DNA of 64,000 bases from Argyresthia goedartella (GCA_949825045.1 OX463836.1:14794329-14858328), one strand, 5' to 3'. Shown: positions 32,595-44,158, numbered from the stretch's first letter. Notes: generated from the sequence alone by a model not told the origin. Translations and numbers: made by a program.

Positions 32595-32597
32595 GAC

Positions 32598-32935
32598 AAT
32601 TTAAATGATCACCAAAATATTTTTTCTTACCCAAAATGGGTAAATGATCACCAAAAGTTGCAGAAAAATATCAGGGCATAATACTGCGGTAGCTTAGGTG
32701 AAGGGTAAAGGGGGTGAGCGGAGTGAAGCCCCCTTTATCCTCCGTGTTAGGTTGAACTTGTAAGAAAAACAAAAAATACTTAAAACATAAACTTAAGCAC
32801 ACAAAACATAAAAAGAAGTTTGTTGATCATAAATCCAAACACAATTTGGTGATCACCATTCCAGCAGTCATTTCGAATCTATTGGTAGTAAAATAGGTGC
32901 GTTTTTGGTAATCGTTTAAACACAAGCCATTAAAT
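32598..32935 (-). repeat. dispersed repeat family B, full reverse copy
   Basis: Reverse complement of the family-B order: ACCCAAAATGGGTAAATGATC, AATACTGCGGTAGCTTAGG, AAGGGGGTGAGCGGAGTGAAG, then TTTGGTAATCGTTTAAACAC. Longest copy in the window. Confidence 0.75.
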
Positions 32936-34620
32936 ACTACCCTTTGTAAATATATGTTTGGTACATTGGTGAATAATTCAAATATATTAATATACTTTTA
33001 ATATGATAGATTGATCTGTTAATTTATTTACGATAATTTTCTAGGTTGTCTAAATTGTACTAATGCACTTAAGTAACTGTACTTTAACTTGACTTTGCTG
33101 TTAGATGTATGATAAATATTTTTGTAAAACTATAAATACCTAAATGAATACCAAAACCGATATTTTTGGATGTATATGTATGTATACATATATGTAAGTA
33201 CGTAAACATACATATATGTATATGTACATATATAACATTGTGAAGTTATACAGACGAGGGCACCTTATTGGTGGATGCATATAGAGTTATCCCGATAAAT
33301 CTGTAACTGCTAAGCTGTCGATATCAAGAAGGTTTGAAATGTCCGGTAAGATGAGTAGTTACGGAGATAAAACATTATGAAAGTTTTGACTAAAATCATA
33401 CAAACTTATGAAACAGCTTATACGTTTATCTGTAAATACAAGTTTTATGTCAAATATTGTATTACTAAGACTAGAATACTGACACAAAAGTTAATTTTGG
33501 TCTGACGATAAGAAGCGAATTAAATAAAAATATAATTTACGCGCCATTTCACAAAAAGCGATTATCTCCGAAACTAGAAAACTACTTAAGGTACCTGTCG
33601 AAAAAGTCACAAAAACTAATCGCCCTAGTCAACAATAGTGCAATAGAGCCCCTGAAGCCAATTAACCGATAGGTACCTTAAATAAATATTTCAATGTAAC
33701 GTCTTGTTGATTTGTTCCATTTAGGGTCAGAAGGTACTTAAGTAAAACGTTCTTGGTGACATATCGTCCGCTATTCGTGCCTGATATGAAACTCAATAGT
33801 CGTCACCTCTGTTCTTGAACTCATACCCCCCCCCAGTTTCTGAAGGGTGGTCATTTGCAACAAGCGATTTATCGAAGATAAATTCAAAATAGCGGCACGT
33901 GATTGGCTGAAACGAGTCAAACATGTTGTCACAGCTGATTTTCCTTTCGGAAACCGGGCGTCAGTGCAGAAGGAAACTGAATTATTTTAATTATATCAGC
34001 CTCATATAATCCCATTTAGACAAAAATAACGTGACACTTTTATCTAATACTCCGTTTACAGTTCACAGGGGGCTAGCCTATTGCCGCCAATGACCCCAAA
34101 GCCTAATTAAAAGTCACCTGCTTTGATAGATAAATAATTCAGCTGCGAGTTGCTGACGATAGAACGTTGCAATTAATCATTGGAGAAGCGACTAGGTTCA
34201 AATCAATGAAGGCGACAGACTCAGTACTAGAAGGTTAACATTTATTTCGTAACTGAACGTGCCAGCACGCGGTTGACTTCGCAATAGAGTAGCGATCGCG
34301 AAGGCGCCATTTTTAAAAACTTAATTTCGCGCCAAGAAAACTTTTTGTTGCTTTTAATCCGCGATGGGCGATTCGGGGTGTAAATGCCTGGACATTTTTA
34401 AACAGTGAAAAAAACGTGCTATTTTGTTCGAGTGTTTGTGAAGTTCATTGCTAATCTTTCTGCGGTTAAATTGGAGATATAAGAGGTCAGTAACTGCCGA
34501 ACTACTAGATTCTACTAGGTATTTTTTGACAAAGTAAAAAAGTGCACCTTTTCTGCCTTCTATAAACTTGTGGTTTGCACCATGGAGAGGCATGGAGTAG
34601 AAAAATAAAATATGGCTAAA
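32936..34620. other. intergenic DNA
   Basis: No gene seen. At 33165-33240 is an alternating purine-pyrimidine (TATG/CATA)n tract that is strongly self-complementary. Near 34360 a short ATG frame (MGDSGCKCLDIF) follows GC-richer DNA and could be a first exon or chance; there is no second line of support. Confidence 0.35.
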
Positions 34621-34629
34621 ATATCAATA

Positions 34630-34870
34630 TCAACATACTTTATTGCACAAAAAACAGTGGAATACAAATATGTATAAGCGGAAAATGTATAACGAAGGCG
34701 AGCTCATCTCCAAAAAGAGATTTCTATAGGCAAACCTAGGTAGGATAGAACGTCTATTGCTACAAAAGGCAGTGTGCAACTATGATAGATAGAATATATT
34801 ACAGTACAATAAATAAAAATACCACACACAAAGATAAAAAATATATATCTATATTAACACGCTTTTATTA
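34630..34870 (-). repeat. non-LTR 3'-end fragment
   Basis: TACTTTATTGCACAAAAAAC, then CGAAGGCGAGCTCATCTCC and AAAAAGAGATTTCTATAGGC, matching the order at 18000-18140 and, in reverse, at 61675-61760. Confidence 0.45.
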
Positions 34871-34884
34871 GTAAACACATTTTG

Positions 34885-35180
34885 CAAATTAAAATTGACC
34901 CACTTCCCAGATTCCAATTGAGCTAAAATTTGGAATAATTATGTAAGTTCGGTGGCAATGCAATATTATGACACAGCTGGTGGTCACAGGAACTCTGTAA
35001 TAAAATAACGCAAGCCTACCGAGTTCGGGCTCTTTAGAATCGTCTCGGTGAGTAGTTGATGGATTAGTCAGGGTATCGAGCTGATATGGTGATGGGACCT
35101 GAAGGTGGATAGTGGAACTCTTCAACGGCTACAAGTAAAACCCTCGAGTTAGGACTCGTTTGATTTGTTTTAACGTGACA
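34885..35180 (-). repeat. dispersed repeat E, copy 1
   Basis: Reverse complement of 57975-58270: TTGAGCTAAAATTTGGAATA, CCTACCGAGTTCGGGCTCTT, CGGTGAGTAGTTGATGGATT and GGACCTGAAGGTGGATAGTG are all in common and in order. No coding. Confidence 0.7.
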
Positions 35181-35541
35181 AATACATGCGTGTTTTGTAG
35201 TTTTTAAACTACCTAATTGTATTATATGAAATTCAATCAAAGTCCTGGCTGACTCAGTCACTAACTATTATCATTGCACAGCCTAAACCGCTGGTCCTGG
35301 AGATATGACAATTTGTGAAGGGGCTGCTAATATACGAGTTGTTTTTGGACCCTTAGCCAATTTTTTTGCGCTATATACTATTGCAGGAGTACAATATATA
35401 TATATTTTTTTACATTTTTTCGCCAACGTGTCAAATACAAATTAAACCGAACGCGCCTAGAAATTAGGATTTACAAAGTGGCGGCGTAAAATGCGGATTT
35501 AAGAAAAGTTGTTTGGCAAGTGATTTAAAAATAACCATATA
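35181..35541. other. intergenic DNA
   Basis: Nothing recognised. Confidence 0.35.
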
Positions 35542-35770
35542 CAGGTGACATTTAATTAGCTGACCATATTTTGGGGAATGATAGTACCCATCATTATGAA
35601 CAACTTTCTCCAAGAAACATATGGGCGCAAAGGGAAAAAAATATTTGTCCCTCAGTTCATTGACCCGATATCAGCTGATTATAAGTTACTATGGGGGACC
35701 CAAAATTTTATTTCGTTTACTCGATACTATCACTCCCCAAAATATGGTCAGCTAATTACATGTCATTCTG
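35542..35770. repeat. MITE family F, copy 1
   Basis: About 229 bp with inverted ends. The left end is CAGGTGACATTTAATTAGCT then GACCATATTTTGGGGA; the right end is TCCCCAAAATATGGTCAGCT then AATTACATGTCATTCTG. CATATA occurs on both outer sides, a possible target duplication. The interior is partly self-complementary (CAACTTTCTCCAAGAAACAT). A second copy is at 53697-53969. No coding. Confidence 0.75.
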
Positions 35771-35819
35771 TCATATATAAAATAAAAATATAAAGCCGTC
35801 TATTCACTACGGGATATAA

Positions 35820-36096
35820 ATATTAAATCTTGAGATATATTACATTACATAGAGAGGCTTAGAAGTTTAGAATATACAGGAGGGCCCATTTCAAAGGGTC
35901 AGTAGGGCGAAATCGGAAACTATAAGAGACAGTAGTTTTTGTTGTTAGTAACCATACCATCGATTTTGATGAAAATAAAAACTGCATCATTTGATTTAAA
36001 AAAAAAGTTATTTTCCCAGCCGGGAAAATCATCCTGTATTATTATATCATTCGATAGTGTTGCCGAAAAGGATACATTTCTGGGAAGTAATGTGAT
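35820..36096 (+). other. upstream of the non-LTR element
   Basis: No ORF1 is seen. The stretch GGCCCATTTCAAAGGGTCAG, with TCGATTTTGATGAAAATAAAA further on, also occurs at 55090-55165 next to the MULE, so a shared dispersed repeat ends here. Confidence 0.45.
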
Positions 36097-36518
36097 ATGA
36101 CAATAATATATTTTTTCGAGACTAAACTTTTAAACATAATTCATCAAAACATAGCCGGGCTTTTAAATAAATCAGACCTATTGACGATTAACCTTGAGGA
36201 ACTCAGAGACAAAAACATAAACATAGATGTCATATGTGTAACAGAACATTTTATGATGACAGGACAGGAATTATTTTTAAATATACCGAACTACGATCTG
36301 GCGGCATGTTATAGTAGAAATGAGAGCAAACGAGGCGGATCTTGTGTACTTGTGCATAAGCAATATAAATACAAAGACCTCCCGGAAATTACAAAAATGT
36401 CCTTAATGAACATATTTGAGTGCTGTGCAATGGAGCTAATTGACCTTAAAATCATAGTTATTTGTGTGTACAGAGTTCCAAAGCAAAATAATTTGAACCT
36501 ATTTTTTAAAAGACTAGG
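36097..36518 (+). pseudogene. APE-type endonuclease, N-terminal half
   Basis: The frame contains LNIIHQNIAGLLNKSDLL (first catalytic Asn of the fold), VICVTEHFM (catalytic Glu) and NYDLAACYSR, then RGGSCVLVHKQ, all hallmarks of the non-LTR apurinic-like endonuclease that nicks target DNA. The last native codons are FFKRL; beyond 36518 the frame reads into the hAT end. The ATG used is the first in the frame; an earlier start is possible. Confidence 0.82.
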
Positions 36519-36635
36519 CAGTGTTTTTCAATCTGTGGGTCGCGACCCCTAGGGGGGTCGTGAAGCCTTCCTAAGGGGGTCGCGAAGCGGCAAAAGAGAA
36601 ATGACAAGGTTCTATACTACAATAAAAGTACAATA

Positions 36636-38207
36636 TTAGTGAGAAGGATGTGCTTGTTTATTTTTCAAAAAATATTCAAAGCGTGGTGCTATTTTAGAAA
36701 CGTTTATTATTAAATCATTTTCTAGGAATAGTCTGTTTCTCTTCTTAGTTTTAATGTCCACCATTGAGGAGAATGTTAGTTCGCACAAGTATGAGGTAGC
36801 AAATGGCACTAATGATTTTAGAGCTTCCCTTGCCAGCTCTGGATATTCTAGTTTTCTTTTCATCCAAAACACGTCAATACTTTGCGAATGATATTCCATT
36901 TTCAGCACGCCGTCAGAAGCTAAATCTACAAGGTTTTCCTTCAGATTTGTAGCGAGATCTGCTAATTCTATTGACTTATCCAAGAAAGGGACCAAAATCC
37001 ACGTACGCCCATTGTCAGCTTCAGAGTGCAAGTCTGGAAAGTATGTTAATAATTTCTCTTGCAAATTATGTAAGCTCTGTATCATAGAAGGAATGAGAGC
37101 CTTTACTACAAGTAATTGTGTTGTTGCATTATCTTCAACGGTCTTCTGAACACACGGAAAAGACTCAAATATATTGTTTTGCAGAGAAGATGACCACAAA
37201 CGAAGTTTTATATGAAATGCTTTCACTTTATCTTTAGCTGTTAAGATGTTTTCTTCTCTCCCTTGGAGGCTTTTGTTCAAGTTGTTAAGATGGCTAAAAA
37301 GATCTGCCAGAAATGCTAACTTCACGTGCCAAACAGGGTCAGATAAATGATTAGCATATTCAGATTTAGAATCTTGTAAGAACATTAATAGTTCAGCTTT
37401 TAGTTCTAGAACTCTTGTCAATACCTTTCCTTTGGAAAGCCACCTGACCTCTGTGTGATAAAGCAGATTGTGATGAAGCGAACCCATGTCTTCACAAATA
37501 ATTCTGAAGAGCCGGGTTTGTAAGGCTTTACCTTTGATATAATTCACAATTTTTATTACCTCCGTAAGCACGTCATTTAAATCAGACGGTAAAACTTTAG
37601 CTGCTAGAGCTTGACGATGAAGAAAACAGTGTGTCCATGATGCATTTGGCATTATTGATTTTAATCTCGCAACAAGTCCGCTTTTATTACCAGTCATGGC
37701 TTTCGCTCCATCGCTGCAAATAGCGATACATTTTGTCTAATCAATGTCGTAGTCACAAGTGCTTTCTAAAAACATATCGTAAAAACACTGACCAGAAGTA
37801 TTTGCAGGAAGTGGTTTGCAAAATAAAATTTCTTCTGTGATATTGTCATCTGCTTCAAAGCGCATAAATGCTACAAACTGAGCACAATCGGAAACATCTG
37901 TAGATTCGTCGAACTGCAAAGCAAAATGTGGACTCTTCTTTAAGTTTTCGATTATTTGATCTCGAATATCATTGGCCATATCGTTTATTCTGCGTGAAAT
38001 AGTATTATCAGAAAGCGGTATGCTTTTTAACTTGTTTGCCTCCTGCTTGCTGATCATAATTTCGACCACATCTAGAGCAGCTGGCAAGATCAGATTTTCT
38101 TCAATTGTGTGCGGCTTTCCTGCTTTAGCAACTCGATATGCGACTTTGTAGCTAGCCAATAATGCTGAGTCATTTACGCTGGATACCAAAAACAACACAC
38201 ATAACAT
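36636..38207 (-). pseudogene. hAT transposase, catalytic part, one in-frame stop
   Basis: One frame runs from 38207 to 36636 and is broken only by TAG at 37737-37739, where the family suggests Trp. The first part has LASYKVAYRVAKAGKPHTI and FALQFDESTDVSD, the first catalytic Asp. Just after the stop, CIAICSDGAKAMTG gives the second Asp, and WTHCFLHRQALAAK the CxxH-type motif. The C-terminal dimerisation region reads ATSYLCELTFSSM, with the catalytic Glu, then DIKTKKRNRL. Order and residues match ZBED-like hAT transposases. The N-terminal BED finger is separate at 38615-38929. The protein would cut at the CAGTG ends; with the stop it is inactive. Confidence 0.88.
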
Positions 38208-38608
38208 TCATATCATCACGCCTTTATTCCCCGAAGGGGTGGCAGAGGTGTATTACTACACCTAATATGTTAGGTCTCATATAATAAGGGGCGAGCCTAT
38301 TGCCAGATCGGGTACAAATCCAGACTTCGATCCAGAGTGGCAAAAATTTGTAATTAAAATACTTCAATTACTAATTACTCAAGTAATCAATAATTGAAAT
38401 GATTATTTATTATTCATTTACTTGAGTAATTAGTAATTAAACTGTAATCAATCACCAAAAGTAATCAATTACTCGCAACCCTGCTTCGATCTAATACTGA
38501 GTATTTCTTGACAGAAAAACTCAAATATCACTTTTTGTCCGACCCGGGGATCGAACCCGAGACCTCGGCGTGCTAACTACTACTACTACTGTTTTGTACA
38601 AGACTAGG
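38199..38608 (-). repeat. tRNA-derived SINE inserted in the hAT
   Basis: Flanked by ACAACAC on both sides (38192-38198 and 38609-38615). On the minus strand the head contains ACGCCGAGGTCTCGGGTTCG, a B-box-like element, followed by ATCCCCGGGTCGG. The 3' part ends CCACCCCTTCGGGGAATAAA then GGCGTGATGATATG, shared with family-S fragments. It is itself split by a MITE (38333-38483), leaving about 250 bp of SINE. Confidence 0.7.
38333..38483. mobile_element. hAT-type MITE nested in the SINE
   Basis: 151 bp, AT-rich and nearly palindromic, starting CAGAGTGGCAAAAATTTG and ending CTCGCAACCCTG. The exact 8-bp duplication CTTCGATC flanks it (38325-38332 and 38484-38491). Repeated AATTACT/AGTAATT blocks make up the interior. 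No coding; it would depend on a hAT transposase. Confidence 0.85.
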
Positions 38609-38614
38609 ACAACA

Positions 38615-38929
38615 CTATTTTATTACCTTCACCATACTATTTTGCTGCTGACTAAGAGCTTTCAATTTTCGTTCAAAGAATTCCAACGGCTTATCAGCTT
38701 CTTTTTGATGCTTGGTCGTAAGATGCCGCAGAAGTTTTGACGGTTTCATACTCTCACGAGATAAAACATCACCGCAAATTACACATTGAGGTTTATTATT
38801 TATGACTGTAAACCCGTATTTTAAGTAATTCTCGTCATAATGCCTATTTTTTTTCGGTTTTGATTCACCTCCACCACTGACATTTGTACCAGATGTTGAA
38901 GGCTGCGATCTTTTGAGAAACTTATCCAT
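38615..38929 (-). pseudogene. hAT transposase BED zinc finger
   Basis: From the ATG at 38929 (MDKFLKRSQPSTSG) the protein has a Ser/Lys-rich start and then a BED-type finger: CVICGDVLSRESM, followed by LLRHLTTKH, giving the Cys-Cys-His-His set. It stops at 38615-38617, right at the SINE target. Here it is the DNA-binding N-terminus of the transposase. The join to the catalytic frame at 38207 is not in phase by simple removal of the SINE, so an intron or a frameshift lies in between. Confidence 0.8.
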
Positions 38930-39439
38930 TTTAAATTCCAAGGATTCCAAGCACGTGAAAAAACAAAACAATAACACGGTAATTTTAAACGTCTGAACTC
39001 ATCGCTGACCTGCCGCGAAGTGAGAAAGAGTTGAAACAAAAGAACGAACATTCTGTGCTAGTGTGCGGGTGGCGCGATATGTGCCTCTCGCTGACGCTGA
39101 CGCATGGCAACGTCGCAAAATTTCGCCCGCGTTCAAGTCAGATCCGCATGCATCCTACCAAGTTTGTTCGTAGCTACTTACTTTCAAAGCTTTTGCGGCT
39201 CCCTTTCATACTAATAAATAATTAATAAGTAGGTATCATATATACGTACATATAAATCACGTCTCTTTCCCGTAGGGATAGTCTACTTATTTCCACTTAT
39301 AGATGGGTATCAAAATAGAGAAAATCGTAAACATACTCATTTAAATTAATAAAGTTTTGTCTGTATTTGTCTTAAGGGGGTCGTGAGAATTTTACATCCT
39401 GTAAAGGGGTCGCGTATACAAAAAGATTGAAAAACACTG
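38930..39439 (-). other. hAT 5' non-coding end and right terminus
   Basis: About 500 bp from the transposase start to the right inverted end. It would hold the promoter. GGGGGTCGTGAGAATTTTAC near 39375 mirrors GGGGGTCGTGAAGCC near the left end. Nothing else is recognised. Confidence 0.55.
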
Positions 39440-41409
39440 GACTAGAGAAAGTGTTAGACTATGCCTCTAAACTAAAGTCTCATAAAATTGTAGTAGCTGG
39501 AGACTTTAATATTGACGCCCTAAAGAATAATAATATTACTCTCGATCTGGAATGTTTATTCCTCAATCACAATATGAAATTGGCAATCAGGCAGCCTACT
39601 CGCCTTGCTAGCAAAACCTGCATAGACAATTTTGCAATTAGTTATAAAAAATGTAAGACTGAGGTGTTAGAATTCGGCCTCTCTGATCATACTGCGCAAA
39701 TTATAACTATTCCAGTCAAAAAAACACTAAAATTAAAATACTGGCGCCAAATAAACAGAGACTACAGAACGGAAAATATTAATAAATTTGTAGATTGCAT
39801 AAAATCAATTTCCTTCTCAGACGTTTACAGTGCTACTAATCCTACATTGTCATACAATAGATTCATGGACAATTTTAATACTTTCTATGACCTGTGCTTT
39901 CCAAAAAAAACATGTATAATAAAGGTTTGTCCCAAACCCAAATGGGTCTCCCGAGGCATCAAAATATGCAGCAAAAAAAAGAAAGACTTACTTTGGAAAT
40001 ATAGACTACAACCAAATATTACAAATAAATTAAATCTTAACAACTATACTAAATTATTTAAAAAAATCATATATCTGACAAAAATGGCACAAAACAGTAA
40101 TAAGATAAAAACATCAGTAAATAAATCAAAAACAACTTGGCAAATAATTAATCAAACGAGGCACAACCTTCCTAAAGAACCAATCTCAAAAATAAAGATC
40201 AATGACACACATATAACAGAACCATTAAATATAGCCACAGCTTTTAATGACTATTTTATTCAAAAAATTATACCTGTACCGGATTCAGGGAAAAAAGTGA
40301 CACGTCTCATAAACAATCAAACAAACTCAATGTTTATGGTACCAAGTTCACCCTATGATATTCATAAAATAATAAAAAATCTAAAAAACACAAATAGTGT
40401 GGGTGTAGACGATATATCAACAAAAATAATTAAGGCGGTAGGTGAATATATATGTCACCCGCTAAGCTATATTATAAATCAAAGCATAGAAATGGGCATA
40501 TTTCCGCAGGATCTCAAGCTCACACTTGTTAAGCCCCTTTTTAAAAAAGAAAATAAAGAATTAATGGAGTACTACAGACCAATTGCCTTGATCTCCATTT
40601 TTTCTAAAATATTTGAAAAGTACTATTACAATGAATTAAATACATATTTAGAAAAAAATTACATCCTTTGCGACGAACAAAAAGGTTTCCGTCGAAATAA
40701 AACAATTAATATGGCAGTATATGAATTCCTAAAAAATGTTATGTGTCAAATGGATAAAACATCTCCAGTCTGTGCTATATACTGCGACATGACACAAGCG
40801 TTTGACTATGTGGACCACATTATCTTAGTAAACAAGCTTGACGCTTACGGGATAAGAGGTAACATTCTGGATTTAATACGCTCATACTTAACAAATAGAT
40901 TTCAAATTACAGAAATTTCAAAGCTAAACTATAAAACAAAGACAGAAGAATCTTACAGATCCAAAGCACGTAAAACAACTCACGGCGTGCCCCAGGGCAG
41001 TGTTTTAGGACCGCTATTATTTATTATATATATTAATGACATGCCAAAATCGATCAATCATCCGATATCTCTATTTGCTGATGACAGCACAGTTACTATC
41101 AAGCATAAAGACGGTAACTACAAATTTGACATAAATAATTCTCTGACATCTATAATAAAATGGCTTGACAACAATAATTTAAAAATTAATCTTAATAAAA
41201 CCAATATCATGCACTTCAGCCAAAGGACAAAAAATAATGACATAAAATTAACGTATCAAAACAATACCATAAATGAAGTTGAAAGTACCAAATTTTTGGG
41301 GTTGACAATAAACAATAAACTGAACTGGAAAGACCACATTAATGAAATGACAAAAAAATCAGCAGTTCTTCCTATGTTCTACACAAACTGTCAACAATTG
41401 TCAGCATAG
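39440..41409 (+). pseudogene. non-LTR endonuclease C-half and reverse transcriptase
   Basis: The native frame starts right after the hAT. KIVVAGDFNIDAL and FGLSDHTAQII are the endonuclease GDFN and SDH motifs. A basic linker follows (SRGIKICSKKKKDLLWK). The RT shows VGVDDISTKIIK, YYRPIALISIFSKIFEK, EQKGFRRNKT, then AIYCDMTQAFDYVDH with the first Asp, THGVPQGSVLGPLLFI, and SLFADDSTV with the catalytic Asp pair. NLNKTNIMHFS and FLGLTINNKLNW complete it. All catalytic residues are present. The frame slips near 41350 in a run of seven A, so the last residues are out of frame. Confidence 0.9.
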
Positions 41410-41869
41410 AAGCATTACTTACGGCATATTACGGACTAGTAGAATCAGTCCTTAGATATGGAATTATATTCTGGGGCAATTCAACGGACAAAGAAATATC
41501 TTTCAAAATACAGAAACGATGCTTACGAGCTATGTTTCATATCAAGACTCATGTAAGCCCCTTTTCACCATGCACCGAATTCTTACACTTCCGTCATTGT
41601 ATATACTCGAAGTAGCAACATTTGTGAAAACTAACCCTCATCTATTTCCACACCTTTCCGAAACGGTGACTCGAAATAGACGTGACGAAGAAAGACTGCG
41701 CCTTTTCTCCTCGAAAACGGCATTACTTCACAAAAGCATATTTTGCATGGCGCCTATCATATTTAATAACATACCGACGAGTTACAAACAATTAAATTCA
41801 CATCTATTTAAGAAAAAGCTGAAATTACTACTCATTGACAAATGTTATTATATGTACAAGACTTTTTAA
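41350..41869 (+). pseudogene. non-LTR RT C-terminal tail, frameshifted
   Basis: After the A-run the continuation lies in another frame: EALLTAYYGLVESVLRYGII then FWGNSTD and FKIQKRCLRAMF, matching the RT tail of family A in type (LRYGI..WG, QKR..RA). A further slip near 41590 moves to the frame 41519-41869, which ends in KKLKLLLIDKCYY. The breaks mean no full protein. Confidence 0.75.
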
Positions 41870-42166
41870 GTGATAAATTGTAATCTATTTTGACATAATC
41901 TTTAATTTAAATGACTCAATCATGTAATATAAACGTACTAAGCTAATACAATTTTGACCATCTACCGTAGATGTAATGTCCACATTTTAATGTTTTTGAA
42001 TTATTTTAAAACTATAAACAAAACCGCGCCCAGACTTTTCCGTCCACTCAAATTTGTACGCTGCTATCAGCAGAACATGTTGGGTCTAATGTATTGTATA
42101 TCTCTATCAAAAGTTACATGTTTTTATTTTATGTAACTTGTTTGACACGTGTTCTTAGCAAATAAA

Positions 42167-42196
42167 TGTATCTTTATCTTTATCTTTATCTTTATG
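42167..42196 (+). repeat. (TATCTT)n tail of non-LTR element
   Basis: AATAAATGTATCTTTATCTT and two further units end the element. Confidence 0.8.
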
Positions 42197-42655
42197 ACAA
42201 AGGAGTGGAAAGTGTTATTTTATATAAAATGAGTATTGCACTCTTATTTTTTTCCTCTTTATTTGGTTCACTAACCATTTGAACATTGATTACTTACATA
42301 AATAAGATACATACAATTAGAACTAAACAGAGCTTAATGCACAAATTAATTACAAGTGAACACCACATTCGTTATGTGTGTCTGTGTCTTGCAACAAGGG
42401 TTGCAAATACTTACTAACAACTACGAGTATCTATATTAAACTAGCAAACTATAGTTAAATTGTAAGTTTTTAAAGACAAAATATGAAAGTGTCAAGTAAA
42501 ATAAAAAGTATTGGCTTATGGAGTGTATGTATGGCTCCAATTAATTGTTTCCGCCTGATGGAAATAGTGAGATAATCGGCGTAATCTATGTTTGCAATGG
42601 GAAAACAATTGTTGCAAATTTGTCGTATCCGTTAAATGAAATCCGTTGTTTACAT
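42197..42655. other. AT-rich spacer
   Basis: No feature recognised between the non-LTR tail and the LTR element. Confidence 0.4.
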
Positions 42656-42659
42656 ACCT

Positions 42660-43762
42660 TGTCGTGTAACGATACGAACCTAACCAGAACCTAACAGAAA
42701 ACAACCAGGATAAAATTTAGTAGTGACAGTTTATTAGTTATTTACAGTGAAGACTATAAAAAAAAATGATACGAAGATGAGGATGGATGAGATGTGAACA
42801 GGTTTTTATAAAATATAGATTAGGTATAGAAAAAAAAGAAGCGGAGGACACGGAGAGTAGGTGACCGGTGGGGTGATGACCAGGATGCAGATGTATTTGT
42901 TGTTGTAGATGTTGTTGAAATCGTCGTTGTAGGAACGGTAGCGGGCGTATTTGTAGTTACGGCTCGCAGGATCCCGTTGTAGGAACGGCTCGCAGGATCG
43001 CGTCGTAGGCACGGCTCGCACGATCACGTTGTAGGAACGGCTTGCAGGATCCCGTTGTAGAAACGGCTCGCAGGATCCCGTTTGTAGGAACGGCTCGCAG
43101 GATCGTGTTTGTAGGAATGGCTCGCAGGATCGTGTTTGCAGGAACGGCTCGCAGGATCCCGGGGTAGTGCGACCCCGGGATAAGGCCTTTAGGTGGTTCT
43201 TCTCGTTCAGAAGCTGACGTGAGACTCCAGAATTTCAGAAATGTTCCGCTCTTATACCCTTTTTGGAGAGTTCTAAAAATTATTTAAATTAAACGTAATT
43301 TTTGTGAGTGGCCAAGAGAGAAAAAGTATTTTTGTAAAAGTATTGAAGCAAACATATCAGACCGCTAACGAGTTTGAATGGATATTGCCATGACAACCAG
43401 ATAAACAACAACGTCAACAAATGTCAAAGTTTGGTTTCAGGCTCGTAATACGGAAAACAACAAAAAACCATGAAGTAAATGAAGTAACAATGAATATAAA
43501 AAGGTAGCGCACCAGCGCGCACGAAGCCCGAGATTGCAGAGTTTCGGAGAAAGTCAAATACAAGGTCACCAAAGGTAAACCCCTTCGCTATCGATTTAGA
43601 AGAGCTGATAGTGTGAAAATACAAAGCGAAAATGATTTGTTAATGTGTTCTTATGGTTTAAAACGTTACAGGGTCCTATGAAAATAAAGGTGATATCAAA
43701 TAACAAGCTGTACAGCTCAGCAAGCATCCAGGAAAATGACATGTAAGTAGCATAACACTACA
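42660..43762 (-). repeat. 3' LTR of the non-autonomous element
   Basis: 1103 bp starting TGTCGTGTAACGATACGAAC and ending CATAACACTACA. It carries its own minisatellite of about 26-28 bp (core GGAACGGCTCGCAGGATC, roughly eight units at 42955-43160), also present in the other LTR. Confidence 0.9.
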
Positions 43763-43777
43763 TTTTCCCCCCGACCC
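43763..43777 (-). promoter_or_regulatory. polypurine tract
   Basis: On the minus strand GGGTCGGGGGGAAAA runs directly into the LTR start TGTAGTG; a plus-strand primer of this kind is expected in this position. Confidence 0.8.
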
Positions 43778-44100
43778 TGGAAATTTTTTTGACTCAGCAA
43801 AAATTTTGATAAGTACAAAAATAAACCAGAAAAACACAGCTTTGCAGAAACAGACATCACCAGGCAAAATCAGATATACCATCTCTTACATTCCTCATCT
43901 TCATTCAGGTAAGGGTGGAGTTCACATTCAATGACTACCACTCTAAAAGTGTGTTTTCAAAAGGACATTCAGGCTTACTTAAGGAGTTGTCATCCGCTCC
44001 TGCGTGAAAAAAAAATAAGTAGAGGTAGAGAGAAACCAATTAATCCTAAGGTAGCTTTAGTCGCTTTGCCTTAAGATTAAGAACGGCCAGAGTGGTAGAG

Positions 44101-44158
44101 CTCGAAGCCAGAGATCAGCCACATCGCCAACGAGATGTGGCTGATCTCTGGCTTCGAG
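44101..44158. other. perfect 25-bp hairpin in the element's interior
   Basis: CTCGAAGCCAGAGATCAGCC and ACATC form one arm. GCCAACGA is the loop, and GATGTGGCTGATCTCTGGCT and TCGAG form the exact complement. No mismatch in 25 pairs. Located between the tandem array and the polypurine tract. Confidence 0.95.

Larger units (their letters stand above)
36519..39439 (-). mobile_element. hAT transposon (Buster-like), defective
   Basis: 2.9 kb with inverted ends identical over CAGTGTTTTTCAATCT; GCGACCCCT follows on both sides. The right target repeat is GACTAGAG (39440-39447); the left is GACTAGG (36512-36518), one base shorter, best explained by a later single-base loss. The central TA of the 8-bp repeat fits the Buster type of hAT target. 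Transposase pieces lie on the minus strand. A SINE sits inside between the BED finger and the catalytic part. Confidence 0.88.
36097..42196 (+). mobile_element. non-LTR retrotransposon (Jockey/CR1-like), split by a hAT
   Basis: The endonuclease begins at 36097, is cut at 36511/36518 and continues at 39440. Then follow the RT, a short C-terminal region in other frames, and a 3' end with AATAAATG and a (TATCTT)n tail ending near 42196. ORF1 was not found, so the copy is probably 5'-truncated. Removing the hAT with one copy of its target duplication brings the two endonuclease parts into one continuous frame, so the element was probably coding when the hAT landed. Clade assignment is uncertain. 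Confidence 0.85.

Noticed and set aside
33165..33240. Regulatory palindrome
   Set aside because: A simple alternating TATG/CATA tract is self-complementary by composition; no evidence of function.
34340..34420. Possible first exon (MGDSGCKC) after a GC-richer stretch
   Set aside because: No downstream exon in phase and no promoter element that I could defend.
43676..43882. Hydrophobic 68-codon frame spanning the LTR inner edge
   Set aside because: It crosses the polypurine tract and LTR boundary, so it is not a conserved reading frame.
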